Shown piece after piece: positions 9,208 to 18,660 of a stretch of DNA of 64,000 bases. Below the pieces are notes generated by a model. It had not been told where the DNA came from, did no database searches, and saw only the letters and a program-made list of their open reading frames with translations. Source of the stretch: Bacteroidota bacterium (GTDB lineage: Bacteria > Bacteroidota > Ignavibacteria > UBA10030 > UBA6906); NCBI GenBank assembly GCA_030835135.1, contig JAUQWO010000003.1, forward strand, positions 1-64,000, read 5' to 3'. Numbering within the stretch: position 1 is the first letter of the stretch; every line of letters starts with the position of its first letter. Both the position numbers and the translations under genes were made by a program.

Positions 9208-10086
9208 TTGCTGAAGATCGTGAAACGGGTACTGTGGGGAGGTGTTGCGACGAATGCCTTTCCCACAACCATTGCGGAACCGCCGGACGGATTCCGCGGG
9301 AAGCCGGTCATCGATTTCGCCCGGTGCACGGCCTGCGGCGACTGCGCGCTGGCGTGCCCGACCTCTGCCCTTACGGTCGGCCCGGATCCGGGCGAAATGG
9401 AAGGGAAGGTCCTGACACTTGACTACGGTGCCTGCGTGTTCTGCGGGGAGTGCGAAGCGGCGTGCCCGGATACGATCCGGCTGACGAAAGAGTTCCGACT
9501 GGCGGCCGCCGACAGGAATGCGCTGTGTTCTCAGGCGCTCTATCGTGTCGGGCCGGACGGTGCATACCGGTACACCGGACTTCGCGTCACGACCCCGGCG
9601 CCCGTCGATGGCATCCAGGCATCTGGACTCGCACTCAAACAGAAGATCCGGAAAGTGCTCGGGCGCTCGCTCCACATCCGGGAGGTCGATGCAGGATCGT
9701 GCAACGGATGCGAGGTCGAGATCACCGCTCTGAACAACCCCATCTATGATATCGAACGGTTCGGGATACACTTCGTTGCATCCCCCCGTCACGCAGACAT
9801 GCTGCTCGTGACAGGGCCCGTCACCCGGAACATGGAGATCGCCCTCCGACAGACCTACGAGGCGACGCCGGAACCAAAGATGGTCGTGGCAGTGGGAGCG
9901 TGCGGGATCAGCGGAGGGATATTCGGATCAAGCTATGCGTCACTCGGTGGAGTTGCGAACGTCATCCCGGTGGATGTGTACATTCCGGGCTGCCCTCCGC
10001 GCCCGGAAGCACTGTTGCACGGGATCTTTGTTGCCCTTGATCGATACGGGACGAAACGTCAGGCCGACCTCATCCCGCCCCGGTGA
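9208..10086 (+). CDS. Fused 2x[4Fe-4S] ferredoxin (NuoI/HyfH-like) and NuoB/HyfI-like subunit
   Basis: 292 aa; CTACGDCALACP and CVFCGECEAACP ferredoxin motifs, then NuoB-type CNGCE … GACGISGGIFG … GCPPRPEALLHG. TTG start preceded by gggaggag. Confidence 0.9.
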   Translation: MLKIVKRVLWGGVATNAFPTTIAEPPDGFRGKPVIDFARCTACGDCALACPTSALTVGPDPGEMEGKVLTLDYGACVFCGECEAACPDTIRLTKEFRLAAADRNALCSQALYRVGPDGAYRYTGLRVTTPAPVDGIQASGLALKQKIRKVLGRSLHIREVDAGSCNGCEVEITALNNPIYDIERFGIHFVASPRHADMLLVTGPVTRNMEIALRQTYEATPEPKMVVAVGACGISGGIFGSSYASLGGVANVIPVDVYIPGCPPRPEALLHGIFVALDRYGTKRQADLIPPR

Positions 10087-10111
10087 GCGGTGGTCCGAGG
10101 GCGAGTCACCA

Positions 10112-11215
10112 TCAGCATGCTTCGTCGATGATACCCCCGCCAACCACGTCGTCGCCCTCGTACAGAACCACGGATTGCCCCGGGGTGATCGCCCTCCGCG
10201 GCTCATCGAACCGCACCTCCAGACGACCGTCGTCGAGGGTCGCCGCCGTAGCAGCCCCGCCCTTGTCCAGATACCTGATCCGCGCCAGCACGGACCGTGG
10301 TTCACGGCAATCAGCGTACCTGATCATGTTCACGTGTGATGCGCGAAGACCATTCGCGTGCAGGTCCGCATCGCGTCCCAGTTCCACGCGGTTCGTGGCC
10401 GGGTCGATGCTCTTCACGAACACCGGTTCACCTGCCGCGAACCCCAGGCCACGCCGCTGCCCTATCGTGAAGAAAGGATAGCCGCGGTGTGTTCCGACCA
10501 CCTCGCCATCCATCACCAGTGGGCCACCCTGCACCTTCTGCTCCAATCCCGGCACGGCCTCCTTCAGGAAGCGCTCGTAGTTGTTGTCCGTGATGAAACA
10601 GATCTCAAAACTCTCGCCCTTCCCCGCAGTGGTGAGCCCGAATCGCCGCGCGGCCTCGCGCACCTCCGCTTTTGTCATCGCACCCAGAGGGAACAGGGTC
10701 CGTGCCAGCGACTCCTGGGTCAGACCCCAGAGCGCATACGATTGGTCCTTCGCTCCATCGACACCCCGGAGAAGACGGTGCCGTCCCGTCACCTCATCCT
10801 TCAGCACGCGGGCATAGTGACCGGTGGCAATGGCCTCCGCGCCAAGCGCCGTGCTCTTCCGCAACAGTTCTTCCCACTTGATCGTTCTGTTGCACAGCAC
10901 GCACGGGTTCGGTGTCCTCCCGGCAAGGTACTCTGCAATGAACGGTTGTATCACCTGCGTATCGAACGGTTCGCTCATGTCCAGCACGTAGTGCGGGATC
11001 CCCAGGTGCGCGGCAACAGCGCGAGCATCGTTGATCCCGTCAAGTGAGCAGCAACTCGTCTCCCCCGACGGCGTGCCGCCCACATCCTCATACCGGAAGG
11101 TCTTCAGCGTGATGCCGATGACCTCGAACCCCTGCTCCACCAGCATGGCTGCGGCGACCGACGAGTCGACGCCACCACTCATCGCGACGACCACTCTGCG
11201 ACTCACGGTTCCCAT
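10112..11215 (-). CDS. mnmA: tRNA-specific 2-thiouridylase MnmA
   Basis: VVVAMSGGVDSSVAAAML (PP-loop), GRTPNPCVLCNRTIKW, ATGHYAR; start chosen at MGTVSRR within ORF 10112..11239. Confidence 0.93.
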   Translation of the reverse strand: MGTVSRRVVVAMSGGVDSSVAAAMLVEQGFEVIGITLKTFRYEDVGGTPSGETSCCSLDGINDARAVAAHLGIPHYVLDMSEPFDTQVIQPFIAEYLAGRTPNPCVLCNRTIKWEELLRKSTALGAEAIATGHYARVLKDEVTGRHRLLRGVDGAKDQSYALWGLTQESLARTLFPLGAMTKAEVREAARRFGLTTAGKGESFEICFITDNNYERFLKEAVPGLEQKVQGGPLVMDGEVVGTHRGYPFFTIGQRRGLGFAAGEPVFVKSIDPATNRVELGRDADLHANGLRASHVNMIRYADCREPRSVLARIRYLDKGGAATAATLDDGRLEVRFDEPRRAITPGQSVVLYEGDDVVGGGIIDEAC

Positions 11216-11243
11216 CTCTCCCTCCTGCCCTTCCTGCACACCG

Positions 11244-12209
11244 TCAGCGCTCCAGCTCTTTCCAGATCAACGCACTTGCGCCGAGGACTGCCGTGTTCCC
11301 CTCCGTCAGTCCGGACGGAAGGATCTTCACTTTGTTCCGGAAGATGTTCAGCATGAACTCTTCCATGTACATTTTGGTCGGCCCGATGATCAGGTCCCCG
11401 GCGTTCGCCAGGCCACCAAACAGAATGATCGCCTCGGGGCTCGTGTGCGTCACCGCATCCGCAAGCTTCATGCCCAGGATCCGCGCGGTCCGGTCGAACG
11501 CGGCCCGCGCCACCTTGTCGCCTTTCAGCGCGGCATCTGCCAGCTTCCTTGCGGTCAATTCATCGAAGGCAATGTGCCGCAGCGGGCTATCATCGCGGCT
11601 CTCCGCAAGGAGTTCAAATGCCGTACGGCAAATGCCGCCGGCGGAAGCGTATGCCTCCAGACATCCGCGACGTCCGCATCCGCACCAGCGACCGGCAGGA
11701 TCGACGATGGTGTGCCCGAGCTCGCCGGCAAAACCATCCGCACCGTAAATGAGTTGTCCGTTCGCGACGAGGCCGCTCCCCACTCCCGTCCCAAGGGTGA
11801 TGACGATATAGTCCTTCATGCCCTTGGCCGCACCGAACATCCCTTCACCAAGCGCCGCGGCATTGGCATCGTTCGTGATCGCCACCGGAACATCCATGTG
11901 CTTCCGGACCAGACCGACCACATCGATGACGCCCTTCCAACTGAGGTTGGGCGGGTACTCCACCGTCCCGCGATAGTAATTGGCGTTCGGGGCCCCGATG
12001 CCGATCCCGCGAATCGACGGGTGCGATGGGATGCCCGCGTGCAATGTGGTGATGGCCGCATGGAGCCGCTCGATCAGCTGTTCGGGCGGATCCTGCGCTC
12101 TGGTCTCGATGGATGATTCCGCCAGGCAGGCGCCATTGCGCTCGACGAACCCGAACACCGTATTGGTGCCGCCGATATCGACGCCGACTGTAACATCAGG
12201 TGAGGACAT
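11244..12209 (-). CDS. ROK family protein (glucokinase-like)
   Basis: TVGVDIGGTNTVFGFVE, LGTGVGSGLVANGQLIYGADGFAGELGHTIVDPAGRWCGCGRRGCLEAYAS (ROK zinc motif). Confidence 0.92.
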   Translation of the reverse strand: MSSPDVTVGVDIGGTNTVFGFVERNGACLAESSIETRAQDPPEQLIERLHAAITTLHAGIPSHPSIRGIGIGAPNANYYRGTVEYPPNLSWKGVIDVVGLVRKHMDVPVAITNDANAAALGEGMFGAAKGMKDYIVITLGTGVGSGLVANGQLIYGADGFAGELGHTIVDPAGRWCGCGRRGCLEAYASAGGICRTAFELLAESRDDSPLRHIAFDELTARKLADAALKGDKVARAAFDRTARILGMKLADAVTHTSPEAIILFGGLANAGDLIIGPTKMYMEEFMLNIFRNKVKILPSGLTEGNTAVLGASALIWKELER

Positions 12210-12241
12210 GGGTGACTCTTCCCGTTCGTGGTGATCCAATC

Positions 12242-12269
12242 TTTATAATGAAGAAAAACGCGTGACCAA
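12242..12269 (-). promoter_or_regulatory. Putative promoter for the ROK kinase gene (TTGGTC-N16-TATAAA)
   Basis: Minus-strand hexamers at 12264-12269 and 12242-12247, about 33 nt upstream of the start codon. Confidence 0.35.
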
Positions 12270-12305
12270 TATCAACCCGGGCAGGTGACGGCCGGACAGG
12301 CTCCA

Positions 12306-14303
12306 TCAACGAAAGGGCAGAAGAGAGGTCGGGTCCGCATCGCATTGCAGCGTGAGCACGGGGGCATCGTGGCGGATGTGAAGCCGGACATTCCGCTGCG
12401 TGGCGGCGAACCTCGCCGACAGGGCAAGCCCATCAACGACCGACGTTCGGATGAGGGCATACCAGCGGAGGCCGGAGCCAGAGAGGGGCGGTGACGAATA
12501 CGCGCCGTCCACATCCCGCTCCACCAGATAGACACGGGAAGCATAGGAGTCCGTCGCGAAGAGCTCCCAACGGACATCGATCGTGATCCCCGGCATGAGC
12601 ACCACGTGAACGTCGCTCCCCATCATCCACCCTGCCTCTGACCCCCTCCCGGGTTCGTTACCCGAGGCCCGGACGTGCGCGACGCGCGTCTGCACACGGA
12701 CCGAGCGCGACACTGCATGATCGAGTGTGATGAGATAGGAACGACGCGCGGAAAGGAAAGAACCGCCCCGGGGGAGGAGACCCGAAGCTGCCTGGCGTTC
12801 CCAGGATTCGGACGTGGATGTGCGGAGCGAGACTGCGAGCGTCAGGAAACGCGAAACCCGCTGGGAGATCCTGAGAGACAACTCATCCCCTTCCGGGGGC
12901 AGGCGGTCGAGTGCCGTGCGCCATGGTCGCCCATGCCGGATCACCGAACCGATGCAGGTCATGCCCGGCCAGGGAGCACACTCGCACCGGAGCGCAACTC
13001 CCGCATCATTGACCAGATCACTTCCCGTGAGACCGGTCCCCCCTTTCCTGTTCTGAAACCCCGGAGATGCAAACCATGCACCCACGGAGAGCTCCGTCTG
13101 AAGACCCAGGGCCAGTCCGACCCTGCCCGTCAGGGCATGACCTTCACGCATCCATGCGCCTTCGCCGGCCAAGGTCACTCGACCGGCGATCATTGACAGA
13201 TCCAGGCCGAGGATCCTGGCTTCTTGCACATCACCGAACAGCGGCTCCGCTGTGAAAGGCCGGGAGAGCCGGTCCCAGAGGAATGTCACTCCACACGCCG
13301 GCCCCGCCTGGGGTACCCATGCCACGCGTGCGCATGCCGACCATTCCTGCACTCCGGGTGCCGTAGCGCTCGATGTCTGATCAGCATCCTGCCGGAGAGC
13401 AAGGGACCTGACGTTCCCTTCTCCATCAAAGGTTGCGGAGAACGGCGTCCGGCCCGCACATCCACCGAACGACAGCACACCCGCAGTTGAGCGCACCCGC
13501 ATGGTCGCGCCAACGCCACGGATGACGCGCGTTCCCGACGTCCCATGGAACGACTCGAGGCGCAATGGACCAGACCACCCCCAGCCACGCAGCCCATCGC
13601 TCAGCCCTCCCCCTGCCCGGCCGAGAACAAGACCCTGCGCACAGCCAGCAGAAAGATCGCCGACCACGACCCGTTCAATGAACATGCCCGGCCACGAGAA
13701 AGCGACGCCCCCGGTTACATATGCCCGTGCATATGGTTGCCCTGGCTCGCGCAAGAGGCTGAGTTCCCCGGCCACTGCGTCACCCCACCGGAGCATCAAC
13801 CGATGATATTCGCGGGTTGCGATCCCGGCCGCATCATCAGCACCTGCCGGCGACGCGACGGGCAGGCGCAACACGGTCCGTGAACGGAGCCTGCCATGGA
13901 ACGATGTCGTGGCGGACACACGCGTGAACGGCGCCAGCACCTGAAATATCCGCAGGCCCTCCGGCCCGCGCCGTGCAAGTTGCTCAACGCTGGCGAACCG
14001 GCCTATGCGTGAACGCCAGCGGATGACGAGCCGTGCATCGTCCGGCGCCATGCCGGGGATCGTGGCGAGGTCGGCTTCATCCACCCCGTTGAGATCGAGG
14101 GGATGATCCAGGAGCCACATGAGACGTTCCTGCACTGTCTCTCCGGCCGGATCGTCCGCCGCGAGTTCGGACATCGATGACAGATCGGACACGAACACCG
14201 TCGTGTCCGTCGTGGAGGAGTCCGGCTCGCATGGGGCCGCGCCGGGAGCACCGCACGGGATGGCGATGAGTAGCAGGAGAGAATGCAACCGGAGGTCAAT
14301 CAA
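12306..14303 (-). CDS. Secreted helix-hairpin-helix protein with predicted outer-membrane beta-rich region
   Basis: 665 aa; hydrophobic N-terminus, HHH-like PLDLNGVDEADLATIPGMAPDDARLVIRWR, then long alternating beta-type sequence. Confidence 0.7.
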   Translation of the reverse strand: MIDLRLHSLLLLIAIPCGAPGAAPCEPDSSTTDTTVFVSDLSSMSELAADDPAGETVQERLMWLLDHPLDLNGVDEADLATIPGMAPDDARLVIRWRSRIGRFASVEQLARRGPEGLRIFQVLAPFTRVSATTSFHGRLRSRTVLRLPVASPAGADDAAGIATREYHRLMLRWGDAVAGELSLLREPGQPYARAYVTGGVAFSWPGMFIERVVVGDLSAGCAQGLVLGRAGGGLSDGLRGWGWSGPLRLESFHGTSGTRVIRGVGATMRVRSTAGVLSFGGCAGRTPFSATFDGEGNVRSLALRQDADQTSSATAPGVQEWSACARVAWVPQAGPACGVTFLWDRLSRPFTAEPLFGDVQEARILGLDLSMIAGRVTLAGEGAWMREGHALTGRVGLALGLQTELSVGAWFASPGFQNRKGGTGLTGSDLVNDAGVALRCECAPWPGMTCIGSVIRHGRPWRTALDRLPPEGDELSLRISQRVSRFLTLAVSLRTSTSESWERQAASGLLPRGGSFLSARRSYLITLDHAVSRSVRVQTRVAHVRASGNEPGRGSEAGWMMGSDVHVVLMPGITIDVRWELFATDSYASRVYLVERDVDGAYSSPPLSGSGLRWYALIRTSVVDGLALSARFAATQRNVRLHIRHDAPVLTLQCDADPTSLLPFR

Positions 14304-15117
14304 GGCAGATGCTTACCGACAGATGGTGGGTATCCCCGAGTTGGCGGTGATGGGTCATGCCATACTCGATCGCGACCGGATCGAGACTGATCCCGAAGCC
14401 GCCGCACATCAGGGAGGGTTCCGAGGAGAGGCCCACGCGCAGGACCAATTCCGGGATGACGGCGTATGCGGCCCCGAGATCCCATTCCAGGGGGGAGAGG
14501 AGTTCCTGGCAGCATCGCGCGTAGAACGTCGCCCCTGCTTCACCGGGTGCACAGGCACAGCCGATGGCAAGCGATACGGGCAAGGGCTCCCCCGCACTGC
14601 CGATGCGGGTGGCGGTGATGTTCGTGAGCAGCGCAGCGATCTGGTACCCTGGAGCGATCTCACAGCGACAGCCGGCGTCGAGGGCCGGCACGGTCGTCTG
14701 GCCATACCCATCGATGCCGAGCATCTCCAGCCGGATCCGGAGGCCCGCAGACCATCCCCCGCTCCCTGCGCATGCTGCGGCAAGCGCCAGAGAGGTTTCC
14801 TTGTACCCCCTGAGTCCCAGGGATGATGCCGAGATCGCCACGGGAATGTCTCCCAGGGCGAGTCCGGCGGAACACCCTGTCCTCTGCAACCCGTCGATGC
14901 CGAAGACCGAAGGGATGCTCCAGACCACCAGCGAAACCCCGCGCAGACCGGCGAGCCCTGCAGGATTCATCGTTCCTGCCACAACGTCGCCATGGAGCGT
15001 GAGCGCAGCCCCGCCCAATGCCGCAGCCCGGGCCCCGGTGAGCATCAACTCGAAGGCGGCCTCGCCCCGGGAGGGGATCGCCAGCGCCAACAGGAGAATG
15101 GATGTCAGGGTCTTCAT
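14296..15117 (-). CDS. PorV/PorQ-like outer-membrane beta-barrel protein
   Basis: 273 aa; signal peptide, then FELMLTGARAAALGGAALTLHGDVVAGTMNPAGLAGLRG, a PorV/PorQ-type N-terminus. Confidence 0.7.
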   Translation of the reverse strand: MKTLTSILLLALAIPSRGEAAFELMLTGARAAALGGAALTLHGDVVAGTMNPAGLAGLRGVSLVVWSIPSVFGIDGLQRTGCSAGLALGDIPVAISASSLGLRGYKETSLALAAACAGSGGWSAGLRIRLEMLGIDGYGQTTVPALDAGCRCEIAPGYQIAALLTNITATRIGSAGEPLPVSLAIGCACAPGEAGATFYARCCQELLSPLEWDLGAAYAVIPELVLRVGLSSEPSLMCGGFGISLDPVAIEYGMTHHRQLGDTHHLSVSICLD

Positions 15118-15168
15118 GTCCTTCCCTCCATGTTCAATACCCGGTCACGGCACACTTTACGGAAGGCA

Positions 15169-15197
15169 TTGAACACCGGCGGCAAAAACAGTATATT
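15169..15197 (+). promoter_or_regulatory. Putative sigma70-like promoter (TTGAAC-N17-TATATT)
   Basis: Hexamers at 15169-15174 and 15192-15197, 17-nt spacer, 32 nt upstream of the DUF4835 start. Confidence 0.55.
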
Positions 15198-15229
15198 CCT
15201 TCAGACCCTTAGATCTACCAGGAGAGCAC

Positions 15230-16129
15230 ATGCCCGTCAAGAGCACGCTTCGACTTCTCGCAGCGATCCTCGTCCTGCTTGCCCTGTGCACCCCGGCACC
15301 GGCCCAGCAGATCGATTGCACCGTCAAGGTGAATTATGAATCCGTTGGCGCTTCGAACAAGGACCTTCTGGTCAATTTCGAAGAGGATGTCCGGGCCTAC
15401 CTGAATAACTACCAGTGGGGTCCCGAGCAACTCGACGAGAAGATCAAGCTCTCACTCGACATCTTCATTCAGGGCGCCTCGGGCGACAACAAGTACATGG
15501 CGCAGGTGTTCATCGGCAGCCAGAGGCTGATCTATGGCGCAAAGAAGAACACAGCGGTGATGCGGATCTTCGACGAGGCGTGGGAGTTCTCCTACATCAA
15601 GAATCGCCCGATCAACCATGCCCCCCATAGTTTCTCGGACCTTGCAAGTTTCCTGGACTTCTACGTGTTCCTCGCACTGGGGTACGATTACGACACGTAC
15701 GATCCGATGGGCGGGACTCCCTGGTTCCAGAGGGCGTCGGACATCGCAAGTCTGGGGCGAACGAGTTCGCAGAAAGGCTGGCAGCAGGCGACCACCGGGT
15801 ACAGCCGGGCACAGTTGGTCACCGACCTCCTGAACCCGACAGTCGGACCGATCCGGGAGGCTTCCTACCAGTATCACTTCATGGGATTGGATTCACTCAC
15901 GGCGAACTGGCAGCGCGGGCTGGCGAACATCGCTCGCGCGATCGAGAGGATCAGCGTGGCGCGCAAGACATTGGATCCGCGGAACCTGGCGTTCAAGACC
16001 TTCTTCGATACGAAGTACATGGAGCTTGCGGAGGTGATGCGGGAATACCCCGACCGGAACATCTACAACACCCTCGCCCGTGTCGACCCGTATCATCAGT
16101 CGACATACGAAGAATTCAGGGCGAAGTAG
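15230..16129 (+). CDS. DUF4835 family protein (T9SS-associated, PorD-like)
   Basis: 299 aa; signal peptide and QQIDCTVKVNYESV…NNYQWGPEQLDEKIKLSLDIFI…LDFYVFLALGYDYDTYDPMGGTPWFQRA. Confidence 0.85.
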   Translation: MPVKSTLRLLAAILVLLALCTPAPAQQIDCTVKVNYESVGASNKDLLVNFEEDVRAYLNNYQWGPEQLDEKIKLSLDIFIQGASGDNKYMAQVFIGSQRLIYGAKKNTAVMRIFDEAWEFSYIKNRPINHAPHSFSDLASFLDFYVFLALGYDYDTYDPMGGTPWFQRASDIASLGRTSSQKGWQQATTGYSRAQLVTDLLNPTVGPIREASYQYHFMGLDSLTANWQRGLANIARAIERISVARKTLDPRNLAFKTFFDTKYMELAEVMREYPDRNIYNTLARVDPYHQSTYEEFRAK

Positions 16130-17240
16130 CAGCGAGCATCGCGAGCACTGCAGCAAGCACTTCCTCTTCCCCGATCTGCCGCATACAGGCAGATCCAAAC
16201 CGGGCGCCTTCCGGCACCCGGTCCTGACACACGCCCGGGGCACACGACCGGCATTCCTCCCTTCCGCTCATGGTGCGGCAGCGCTCTGTCTCGTCGTACA
16301 CCGCCCATTCCTTTCCATGATGGCGCCGGAACAGCGCGATCGATGGTGCGCCCACCGCGACCGCCAGGTGACGGGGACCCGAATCATTCGTCAGACACAC
16401 CCCGGCACGAAGAAGGAATCCGGCGAGGACCGAGATATCGGCACCCGGTTCAAGGACCGGGACGCTGCTGACACCGGGTGATCCGGTGATGGCATGGAGG
16501 ATCTCCTCATCGCCCTTCCCCGCGCACAACGCGAACGGGACGTCCGCCCCCTGCAGACGGCCGATCAACCCCGCCCACCGCTCGGCCGGCCATTGCTTGT
16601 ATTCTCCCGTGGCCCCGGGATGGATCGCCACATACCGCTTCCCGGCCAGTCCGGTCCGCTGCAGCCACGCATCCACGTCCCTGAGTCCTTCGGCTGAAGG
16701 AGCGAATGCCGTTGCGTAGGATCCCGTCTGCCCGCCCATGGACTCCGCGATCGTGCAATAGTAGCGGAGCACCCCCGCACTCCCGCGTGTCACCTCCGGC
16801 GTAACATTCAGGAGTCGTGACGCACCGGTCCCCCGTTCCCCCGCGCGCGCACGCGCTCCGGAAAGGTATGCAAGAACAGCGAAGCGATCTTCCGGGAATG
16901 TGCAGAACACGCCATCGTACCGCTCCGCCCGTATCGCACGCGCGATCGCCAGCTCTTCCATCAGGCGGCGTCGCGCCGGAAGCGTGCGCAGCAGCGCGCG
17001 GTCCACTTCGTAGACCCGGTCGACACCCGGGAAGCGCGTCATGACCGCGGCGGTGCCGTGTTCCTCCGACGGAAAGTAGACGGGTGCGCCGGCAGGCCTC
17101 GGAGGCAGCCGGCGCTGATAGATGATGACCGTGATGGTGGCCTGGGGATGGCCCGCACGCAGCGAACGAACGGCAGGTGTGAGCAGCAGAAGGTCGCCAA
17201 GCTGCCCCTCGGCGAGCACGAGGATGTTCCTCAGTTCCAT
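16116..17240 (-). CDS. Glycosyltransferase family 9 (heptosyltransferase-like)
   Basis: 374 aa; ILVLAEGQLGDLLLLTPAVRSLRAGHPQATITVI, YVAIHPGATGEYKQWPAERWAGLI, CLTNDSGPRHLAVAVGAPSIALF. Confidence 0.88.
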   Translation of the reverse strand: MELRNILVLAEGQLGDLLLLTPAVRSLRAGHPQATITVIIYQRRLPPRPAGAPVYFPSEEHGTAAVMTRFPGVDRVYEVDRALLRTLPARRRLMEELAIARAIRAERYDGVFCTFPEDRFAVLAYLSGARARAGERGTGASRLLNVTPEVTRGSAGVLRYYCTIAESMGGQTGSYATAFAPSAEGLRDVDAWLQRTGLAGKRYVAIHPGATGEYKQWPAERWAGLIGRLQGADVPFALCAGKGDEEILHAITGSPGVSSVPVLEPGADISVLAGFLLRAGVCLTNDSGPRHLAVAVGAPSIALFRRHHGKEWAVYDETERCRTMSGREECRSCAPGVCQDRVPEGARFGSACMRQIGEEEVLAAVLAMLAATSP

Positions 17241-18649
17241 CAGAAGAAGGGACGCTTCGCGAAGATGGCACCGATCTCCTTCTCCACGAAGGACCGTGCC
17301 TTGTCCTCGTCCACATCGTCGAGATCGACGATCGTGAGCACCACACGGGGAAGGGTACGGACGGCCTCCCGCGCGAATTCGACCATGGCGGCGAAGTTCT
17401 TCGGTCCATCGATGCGCATCAACGCACCGTATTGCTGCGGATCGGTGGAATTCAGACTGATCGAGACGGCGTCCACGAGTCCGGCAAGTTCCGGCACGAT
17501 ATTGCGCTTGTTGATGATGTTCCCGTGCCCATCCGTATTCAGCCGCGTACGGCCGCCGCGATCCTTTACGAACCGCGCCACCTGCTTCAATGCCTCGAGC
17601 CGGATCGTGGGCTCGCCATAACCGCAGAAGACCACTTCCTCATACCGGGTCGGATCTCCGATCTCGGCGATCACTTCTTCTGCTTCCGGCTCACGGGTGA
17701 TCTTCAGGTTGTGGCCTTTCACCATCGCCTCACCCTTGCGGTCGCAGAAGACGCAATCCGCATCGCACCGGTTCGTGAGATTGATATAGAGCGACCGTTT
17801 GAGCGGATAGGTGAAGCGGGGCTCCGGCTTCTCGCCGACGCCGAAGAGCTGGTATGCCGCAACGTTCGTGGAACGGGCAACGTCCTCCACCGACAGGTGC
17901 TGCACGTCCGCGATGCGTTGGGCGATGAGGGGGATATGCATGGGCTCGTTGCGTGTGCCCCGGTGCGGGACGGGCGCAAGGTACGGGCTGTCGGTCTCGA
18001 GGAGCTGGTGCTCGATGGAGATCCCCGCGGCGACATCCACAGCATTCCCCGGCTTCTTGAAGGTCACGATCCCGGGGAGCGACACCATGAACCCCATCCC
18101 GACGAGCTTCCAGGCGGTCGCCACATCTCCGGGATAGCAATGGAACACGCCCCGGGGGCCGGGAGCGCGTGAACCGTGGGCGCGTCTGCTTTCCCGCCAC
18201 TCTGGACACGCCGTGATGCTGGCATCCAGCATCGCAACTGTCAGCTCGAGCGATTCGCGGCTATGAATGATGACCGGGAGGTCACGCCGTTGTGCGATGG
18301 CAAGCTGGGCCGCGAAGACACGTTCCTGTGCGTCACGGGGAGAAAGGTCGTAATGAAAATCCAATCCGATCTCCCCGATCGCTACCACACGGGGGTGCGT
18401 GCTGAGTTCTTCTATCGCCGCCAGTCCTGCCTCATCGGCGAGGCGCGCATCATGCGGATGGTATCCCACGGCGGCATAGACCATCGGATGCCGTTCGGCA
18501 AGTTCGACCGCACGACGGCTGTCTTCGAGGTTCGTACCGGGGTTGATGATGAATCTGATCCCCGCGTCCGCGGCGCGGGCAAGGACCTCATCCCGGTCCG
18601 CATCGAATTCACGCGCGGTCACATGCGCGTGGGTGTCAATGAACGTCAT
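17240..18649 (-). CDS. TatD-family hydrolase fused to TatD-associated radical SAM domain
   Basis: 469 aa; N-terminal TatD (FIDTHAHVTAREFDADRDEVLARA…ETDSPYLAPVPHRGTRNEP), then LYINLTNRCDADCVFCDRKGEAMVKGHNL with CxxxCxxC and FCGYGEPTIRLEALK. Confidence 0.88.
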   Translation of the reverse strand: MTFIDTHAHVTAREFDADRDEVLARAADAGIRFIINPGTNLEDSRRAVELAERHPMVYAAVGYHPHDARLADEAGLAAIEELSTHPRVVAIGEIGLDFHYDLSPRDAQERVFAAQLAIAQRRDLPVIIHSRESLELTVAMLDASITACPEWRESRRAHGSRAPGPRGVFHCYPGDVATAWKLVGMGFMVSLPGIVTFKKPGNAVDVAAGISIEHQLLETDSPYLAPVPHRGTRNEPMHIPLIAQRIADVQHLSVEDVARSTNVAAYQLFGVGEKPEPRFTYPLKRSLYINLTNRCDADCVFCDRKGEAMVKGHNLKITREPEAEEVIAEIGDPTRYEEVVFCGYGEPTIRLEALKQVARFVKDRGGRTRLNTDGHGNIINKRNIVPELAGLVDAVSISLNSTDPQQYGALMRIDGPKNFAAMVEFAREAVRTLPRVVLTIVDLDDVDEDKARSFVEKEIGAIFAKRPFF

Positions 18650-18660
18650 AGTGCACCGGC

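Noticed and set aside
146-10086. Functional [NiFe] hydrogenase-4 / formate hydrogenlyase
   Set aside because: Large subunit lacks both Cys ligand motifs; no formate dehydrogenase or maturation genes in view.
16116-16129. 14-bp convergent overlap of DUF4835 and GT9 gene ends as an antisense regulatory device
   Set aside because: Short tail-to-tail overlaps are common in compact genomes; no other signal.
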